Below are positions 59,102 through 64,000 of a stretch of DNA of 64,000 nt, in pieces. The notes under the pieces were generated by a model that saw only the letters and a list, made by a program, of their open reading frames with translations, was not told the DNA's origin and did no database searches. Both the position numbers and the translations under genes were made by a program. The stretch is from UBA4416 sp964543545 (GTDB taxonomy: Bacteria > Bacteroidota > Bacteroidia > B-17B0 > Aurantibacillaceae). Location: positions 186,001 to 250,000 of the forward strand of contig CAZIYT010000003.1 of the NCBI GenBank assembly GCA_964543545.1. The letters are read 5' to 3'. Within the stretch, counting starts at the first letter, position 1; every line of letters begins with the position of its first letter.

Positions 59102-59725
59102 ATGGGAATTAAAGAAAGAAAAGAAAAGAAAAAAACCGAGCTGAAGCAGGAAATATTAGACGCCTCAGTGAAGCTGTTTTCAGAGCATGGCTATGATGGT
59201 GTTTCTATTAGAAAAATTGCCCAAGTGATCGAGTACAGTCCCACAACTGTTTATTTATACTTTAAAGATAAAAACGAGATCCTGTATGAGTTGCATGAAA
59301 TTGGCTTTAAAAAATTTGCGGAACTGAATCAGAATTTACGGAACATAAGCAACCCACTGCTACGTCTGAATAAACTTGGCGAAAACTATTTAAAGTTTGG
59401 GCTTGAAAATCCGGAGTACTATGATCTGATGTATCTGATTCCTGAACCGATGGAGTTTATAGATAATATGAAGGATAATAAATGGGCTGAAGGAGATAAA
59501 GCACTTGATAATTTGAAAGCCATTCTCCAGGAATGTATGGACAAAAAATTGATTAAAAAATCCGAACTTAATGTACTTGCCATGAGCATTTGGAGCATGG
59601 TACATGGCTTAGTTACATTGTCCGTTAGAAAGCGACTACGCAAGCTGGTGCCTGAAACAGACATTGAACTTACAATGGCCAAGTCCTTAAACTGGATAAT
59701 AAATACAATGGATATAACAAACTAA
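59102..59725 (+). CDS. TetR/AcrR-family regulator
   Basis: 207 residues. N-terminal HTH (about 12-58; ILDASVKLFSEHGYDGVSIRKIAQVIEYSPTTVYLYFKDKNEILYEL), C-terminal ligand-binding domain (TetR_C family with WSMVHGLVTLSVRKRL). Very basic N-terminus (KERKEKKKTE). Upstream of tolC-MFP-RND and with the operator in front of both units, it is the likely repressor of the efflux genes. Confidence 0.94.
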   Translation: MGIKERKEKKKTELKQEILDASVKLFSEHGYDGVSIRKIAQVIEYSPTTVYLYFKDKNEILYELHEIGFKKFAELNQNLRNISNPLLRLNKLGENYLKFGLENPEYYDLMYLIPEPMEFIDNMKDNKWAEGDKALDNLKAILQECMDKKLIKKSELNVLAMSIWSMVHGLVTLSVRKRLRKLVPETDIELTMAKSLNWIINTMDITN

Positions 59726-59743
59726 AAAAATTTACCCCAAAAC

Positions 59744-59756
59744 TTAACACCGTTAA
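59744..59756 (+). promoter_or_regulatory. TetR operator before tolC
   Basis: TTAACACCGTTAA, one base from the tetR site. It ends 2 nt before the tolC ATG (59759), so binding would cover the start of the gene; the exact promoter is not clear (a TAATTATG, seven of eight to -7, overlaps). Confidence 0.7.
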
Positions 59757-59758
59757 TT

Positions 59759-61126
59759 ATGATAACACTATTAATAAAAGTAACGAAAAATTATCTGTTA
59801 GTATCATTGGCTATTCTGCCATTAGCTTCTAACGCTCAAACAAATCTTGATAAGTATGTAGAATTTGGAATAAAGAATAACCTGGTTATACAGCAAAAAA
59901 ATATCAGTCTTGATAAAGCATTGTATTCCCTAAAAGAAGCAAATAGCTTATTCTTTCCGTCCGTTAATTTCAAGGCAGATTATCTGTCTGGTGAGGGAGG
60001 AAGAAGCATTGTATTTCCAGCAGGAGATTTATTAAACCCGGTATATGCAACGCTCAATCAAATGACAATGAGCAATGCCTTCCCACAGATAAACAATGTC
60101 GAAGTAAATTTTTTCCCAAAAAACTTCTATGATGCAAAATTAAGAACCTCAATGCCCATCATTAATAGTGATCTTATATACAATAGATCTATTTCAAAAG
60201 ACCAAATAAAACTAAAAGAATACGATGTTGAAACCTATAAAAATGAGTTAGCAAAAAACATTCGTGTTGCTTACTACAATTATCTCAGTGTTTCAAAATC
60301 GGTTTCTATATACGAAAGTGCTTTGCAATTGGCTTACGAAGGAAAAAGGATCAACGAAAGCCTGGTAACAAATGGCAAGTCCGTTAAAGCTTATGTGTTG
60401 CGATCTGAGAGCGAAGTACAAAACCTGCTTGCTTTAAAATCCAAAGCCATACAACAATCAAATAATGCGCAGCTCTACTTTAATTTTTTAATTAATACCA
60501 CATCAAATGCAAGCATTGATACAGCCGATGTTTTATCAATAGATGAAAAAATTATTGTGGAGTATCTCTCAGCAGAACCATCGATAAGTAATCGTACAGA
60601 GCTGTTATCACTAAAACAATCCACTGCCATTTATCAAAAGGCACTGAAGATGAATAAAGCATATTGGTTCCCTAAACTCAATGGATTCTTAGACTTAGGC
60701 TCACAGGCAAGTGATTGGAAGTTTAATGATAAATCCAGGTATTACTTAGTCGGCTTTCAGTTAGACATTCCTTTGTTTACGGCAGGGAAAAATAATTTCA
60801 AAATCAAGCAATCAACCTTCGACTTAAAAAATCAAAACCTAAACAACACCTACATCGCTCAACAAATACAGCTTTCAGCAGAGGTATCTAAAAACAATTT
60901 GCGTACAGCTTATGAAAATTACAAAGCAGGAATTAAGCAGTTGGAAGCGGCCAACGCATACTATCGGCTTATTGATAAAGCATATAAAGAAGGTCTCAGC
61001 ACTTTTATTGAAACGATTGATTCAAGAAACCAGTTAACAACGAGCGCACTACAAAATGTTATTAATAAATACCAGTTGTTAGCGGCATTAGTAACATACG
61101 AAAGAGAAATAAATAAATACTTATAA
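59759..61126 (+). CDS. TolC-family outer membrane efflux protein
   Basis: 455 residues with a signal peptide (about 1-26, ASNAQ). Two OEP repeats rich in long helices (IKNNLVIQQKNISLDKALYSLKEANSLFFPSV; YQKALKMNKAYWFPKLNGFLDLGSQ), forming the trimeric outer-membrane channel. Part of the tripartite efflux operon; 17 nt before the adaptor gene. AT-rich like the others here. Confidence 0.92.
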   Translation: MITLLIKVTKNYLLVSLAILPLASNAQTNLDKYVEFGIKNNLVIQQKNISLDKALYSLKEANSLFFPSVNFKADYLSGEGGRSIVFPAGDLLNPVYATLNQMTMSNAFPQINNVEVNFFPKNFYDAKLRTSMPIINSDLIYNRSISKDQIKLKEYDVETYKNELAKNIRVAYYNYLSVSKSVSIYESALQLAYEGKRINESLVTNGKSVKAYVLRSESEVQNLLALKSKAIQQSNNAQLYFNFLINTTSNASIDTADVLSIDEKIIVEYLSAEPSISNRTELLSLKQSTAIYQKALKMNKAYWFPKLNGFLDLGSQASDWKFNDKSRYYLVGFQLDIPLFTAGKNNFKIKQSTFDLKNQNLNNTYIAQQIQLSAEVSKNNLRTAYENYKAGIKQLEAANAYYRLIDKAYKEGLSTFIETIDSRNQLTTSALQNVINKYQLLAALVTYEREINKYL

Positions 61127-61143
61127 ATACAAAACACAAAATC

Positions 61144-62199
61144 ATGAAATTACAAAGCATAAAAATTGCGTTGGGTTTATCAACTGTAGCTCTTTTCGCT
61201 GCATGCAATAGCAAAACGGAAAAAATAAAACAAAACTTTTCACCAGAAAGCATTTCCGTAAAAACCATTAAACTTGCTTCTACAGAAAGCCATAACACTA
61301 TTGTTGCAACGGGTTTACTTACCACCGAGAACGAAGCGAGGTACTCTTTTAAAATAGGTGGTGTTATCGATAAGATATATGTGAGGGAAGGAGAAACCTT
61401 TAAAAATGGACAGTTACTCGCAAGTTTAAAGCTCACAGAAATAGATGCCGGATTAGCTCAGGCATCTATTGGCCTGGAAAAGGCGCAAAGGGATTATCAG
61501 CGTGTCAATAATCTTTTCAAAGACAGCGTAACAACGCTGGAACAATTACAAAACACAAAAACAAGTCTCGATATGGCCCAAAAAACTCTGGACGCAGTCG
61601 TATTCAACAAAAAATATGCTTACATCTATGCCAGTGCAGAAGGCTTTGTTACAAAAAAATTTGCGAATGAAGGTGAAGTTGTAAGTGGTGGCATGCCCGT
61701 ATTAGCCATAAACGAAACTACATATCTATCCGATTGGATTTTAAAAGTAGGTGTTACAGATAAAGAATGGGCTGCAATCGAAATCGATAATAAAGCTAAA
61801 ATTAAATTAGATGCATTTCCCGATAAAATATTTGAGGCTCAGGTATTCAGAAAATCTCAGGCTGCAGACGCAGGTAGCAGTTCTTTTCAAATAGAAGTAA
61901 AAATTGCATTAGGTAATACAAAGCCTGCAGTTGGAATGTTTGGTAAAGCAGAAATTATCACAAATCACGATGAAAATGTATTGTTCATTCCATATAGTTC
62001 TTTAGTTGAAGCGGATGGTAATACCGGATTTGTATTTACAACAGTAGGTAATAACAGGGTAAAAAAAGTTCCCGTTACAATATTAAAATTTGATAACGAG
62101 AAAGTGTATCTAAAAGATAAATTGAATGGAATAGATCAGATAGTTGTTTCAAACAGCGCTTACCTGAATGAAAAATCAACAATAAAAATTATTCAATAA
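61144..62199 (+). CDS. RND efflux periplasmic adaptor (MFP)
   Basis: 351 residues, lipoprotein: lipobox LFAAC (Cys21). Membrane-fusion protein fold: barrel-sandwich (YSFKIGGVIDKIYVREGETFKNGQLLASL), alpha hairpin (about 98-155), then YIYASAEGFVTKKFANEGEVVSGG and beta-barrel. Links the inner-membrane pump to TolC. 10 nt before the RND gene. Confidence 0.93.
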   Translation: MKLQSIKIALGLSTVALFAACNSKTEKIKQNFSPESISVKTIKLASTESHNTIVATGLLTTENEARYSFKIGGVIDKIYVREGETFKNGQLLASLKLTEIDAGLAQASIGLEKAQRDYQRVNNLFKDSVTTLEQLQNTKTSLDMAQKTLDAVVFNKKYAYIYASAEGFVTKKFANEGEVVSGGMPVLAINETTYLSDWILKVGVTDKEWAAIEIDNKAKIKLDAFPDKIFEAQVFRKSQAADAGSSSFQIEVKIALGNTKPAVGMFGKAEIITNHDENVLFIPYSSLVEADGNTGFVFTTVGNNRVKKVPVTILKFDNEKVYLKDKLNGIDQIVVSNSAYLNEKSTIKIIQ

Positions 62200-62209
62200 T
62201 TACAGCCAT

Positions 62210-64000
62210 ATGAAAATTACAAACTTTGCAGTTAAGAACTACCAGTTCACCTTAATCATCTTCATGCTTATTGCAGTAGTTGGCGTGCTAACCTTGTTTA
62301 CTATGCCAAGGTCCGAAGACCCTACTACGCATCCTCCGCAATATTTGATTACAGTTATTTATCCTGGTACCAGTCCGAAAGATATGGAGGAGCAGGTGGT
62401 AAAACCTATCGAAAATAAAATCTATGGACTTGAAAATATCGACAAGATTCTAACTTATGTTGAAGATGGTGTTGCTGTTATCCAGCCTAAATTTAAATAT
62501 GGTGTTGATGTAGATAATAAGTATCAGGAAATTTCAACAGAAATAAATGCGCTCAAAAACAGTGAGCTTCCTAAAGATATTTATTTAATTAAAACAGAAA
62601 AGATCTCTTCTTCAGATGTAAATATTTTACAGATTGCGTTGGTCTCTAATGGTGCTTCAAGCAAAACGCTGCGCGATGAAGCCGATGTTCTTAAAACACG
62701 TTTAGAGAAGATTACAAACCTGAAGGAGGTAAAGTACTCGGCTATTCCTGAACAGGAAATAAGGATCGATTTGCAGTTGGATAAACTGGCTCAATTTAAC
62801 ATTCCGCTCAACTTAGTAGTGGGTAGTTTACAAAGTGAAGCAGCCGATATTCCTGGTGGAAGTATAAATCTTGACAGCAAAGTGTTCAACGTAAAAACAA
62901 GTGGCAAATTTAAAAACGTAGACGATGTTGCTAATACGGTTATTTATAATGCAAACGGAAAGGTTATCTATTTAAAGGATGTAGCTGAAGTAAGCTATAA
63001 AGATGCAACTGTTAATCACGTAGCAAGAATAAATGGCAATCGCTGCGTATTGATAACAGCAGCTATGAAAGATAATGTAAACATTAGTAGCGTAACAGAA
63101 GAGTACATGCCAATACTCGAAGAGTTTGAAAAAGAATTACCTGCTAATATTTCAATGACTAAAAACTTTGATCAGGCAAATATGGTTTCACAACGATTGG
63201 GGCATTTAGGGTTTGATTTTATGCTGGCTATTGCACTCGTTATTATCACGCTGTTGCCTTTAGGTTTTAGAGCATCTTTGATTGTAATGATCTCTATTCC
63301 CTTATCCCTTGCATTGGGCTTAATAGCATTAAACTTGTTGGGCTACTCGCTAAATCAATTGAGTATTGTAGGGCTTGTAGTAGCATTGGGATTATTAGTA
63401 GACGACAGCATTGTGGTGGTTGAGAATATTGAGAGATGGCTGCGTGAAGGACATTCCATAAAAGATGCAATACTAAAAGGAACAAAACAGATAGGTGCCG
63501 CCGTAGTTGGTTGTACAGCTACGTTGGTAATTGCGTTTTTACCACTGGCTTTCTTACCGGATGCGGCGGGTGAGTTTCTTCGCAGTCTTCCTATGGCAGT
63601 CATCACAAGTGTATTGGCGTCTATGGTTGTTGCTCTTACTCTGGTTCCATTCCTTGGTAGTCGCATGCTTAAAACTCATACACACGGAGAAGGCAACTTC
63701 TTTCTGAAACACTTACAAAGATTCCTGACTTTTTCTTACCGCGGTATTATGCGAAAAGCATTGAACTGGCCAAAGGTAACTATCGGTATTTCTTTGATAC
63801 TAAGCATCACTGCGTTTATGTTATTTCCACTAGCGGGGTTTAGACTTTTTCCAACATCAGAGAAACCAATGTTCCTGATCAACATCAAAATGCCATTGCA
63901 GGCCGATATTCCAGAAACCGATCGTGTCACCAAACTAATAGAAGAAGAATTGCATAAGCATAAAGAGATAATTTACTTTACAGCCAACGTTGGAAAAGGT
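62210..64000 (+). CDS. RND efflux transporter, N-terminal part (runs off the window)
   Basis: Open reading frame from ATG 62210 through the end, 597 codons with no stop seen. Start MKITNFAVKNYQFTLIIFMLIAVVGVLTLFTMPRSEDP is the first membrane helix of RND permeases; then porter domains (YPGTSPKDMEEQVVKPIE), and helices with ALGLLVDDSIVVVENIERW (63.38-63.43 kb), the charged helix 4 that carries protons in these pumps. Complete genes have about 1020-1050 codons. Likely exports drugs, dyes or other small molecules; substrate unknown. Confidence 0.93.
   Translation, partial: MKITNFAVKNYQFTLIIFMLIAVVGVLTLFTMPRSEDPTTHPPQYLITVIYPGTSPKDMEEQVVKPIENKIYGLENIDKILTYVEDGVAVIQPKFKYGVDVDNKYQEISTEINALKNSELPKDIYLIKTEKISSSDVNILQIALVSNGASSKTLRDEADVLKTRLEKITNLKEVKYSAIPEQEIRIDLQLDKLAQFNIPLNLVVGSLQSEAADIPGGSINLDSKVFNVKTSGKFKNVDDVANTVIYNANGKVIYLKDVAEVSYKDATVNHVARINGNRCVLITAAMKDNVNISSVTEEYMPILEEFEKELPANISMTKNFDQANMVSQRLGHLGFDFMLAIALVIITLLPLGFRASLIVMISIPLSLALGLIALNLLGYSLNQLSIVGLVVALGLLVDDSIVVVENIERWLREGHSIKDAILKGTKQIGAAVVGCTATLVIAFLPLAFLPDAAGEFLRSLPMAVITSVLASMVVALTLVPFLGSRMLKTHTHGEGNFFLKHLQRFLTFSYRGIMRKALNWPKVTIGISLILSITAFMLFPLAGFRLFPTSEKPMFLINIKMPLQADIPETDRVTKLIEEELHKHKEIIYFTANVGKG

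Overview
The window comes from the chromosome of a member of the Bacteroidota. Three things point there: promoters of the form TTTG-N18-21-TAnnTTTG in front of many genes and both tRNAs, gene families typical of the phylum (DUF4833, SPW-repeat, WG-repeat, OmpP1/FadL, LpxD, paired ECF sigma and membrane partner), and few Shine-Dalgarno sequences. The genus cannot be told. There is no phage, insertion sequence, rRNA or CRISPR array.

Layout. 0-8.7 kb is housekeeping: a DUF1543 fragment, metK, purS, ilvE, an M23/LysM peptidase, lpxD, a SpoIIE-type phosphatase, aroE and a LolA-like gene. 8.8-16.8 kb holds tRNA-Asp, an operon of three unrecognised proteins, small membrane and secreted proteins, tRNA-fMet, an orphan PD-(D/E)XK protein in an AT-rich patch, and an orphan LuxR-type response regulator. 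16.9-33.2 kb is a fatty-acid locus: a nitronate-monooxygenase-like gene divergent from fadD, a MarR regulator, fadN-fadA-M20 amidohydrolase-fadE, a thioesterase fused to an acyl-CoA-binding protein, two DUF4442 hot-dog genes around a Crp-type regulator, and DUF2147-fadL-SGNH hydrolase. A palindrome (core TATGC-nn-GCATA) lies in the fadD promoter, inside the marR promoter, and upstream of the fadL operon, so the locus looks like one MarR regulon.

33.3-49.2 kb has a second SGNH hydrolase, a patatin-like protein, era, a GNAT, mnmD, an SF1 helicase, a four-gene operon (M23 peptidase, APC permease, lipoprotein, serine hydrolase), alaS and a RidA gene. 49.5-52.9 kb is an ECF sigma / membrane protein / FGE-fold operon preceded by five direct repeats spaced about 21 bp. 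53-58.6 kb holds bioB-WG protein-bioF, a zinc-ribbon membrane protein and an alpha/beta hydrolase. From 58.8 kb to the end is an AT-rich TetR-TolC-MFP-RND efflux operon with a shared operator TTAAC-n3-GTTAA; the RND pump runs off the window.

The gaps between genes are rich in dispersed elements. The most striking family has conserved flanks around a hairpin whose two arms differ from copy to copy yet stay complementary (45.9, 49.3, 57.5 kb and a diverged copy at 29.8 kb).
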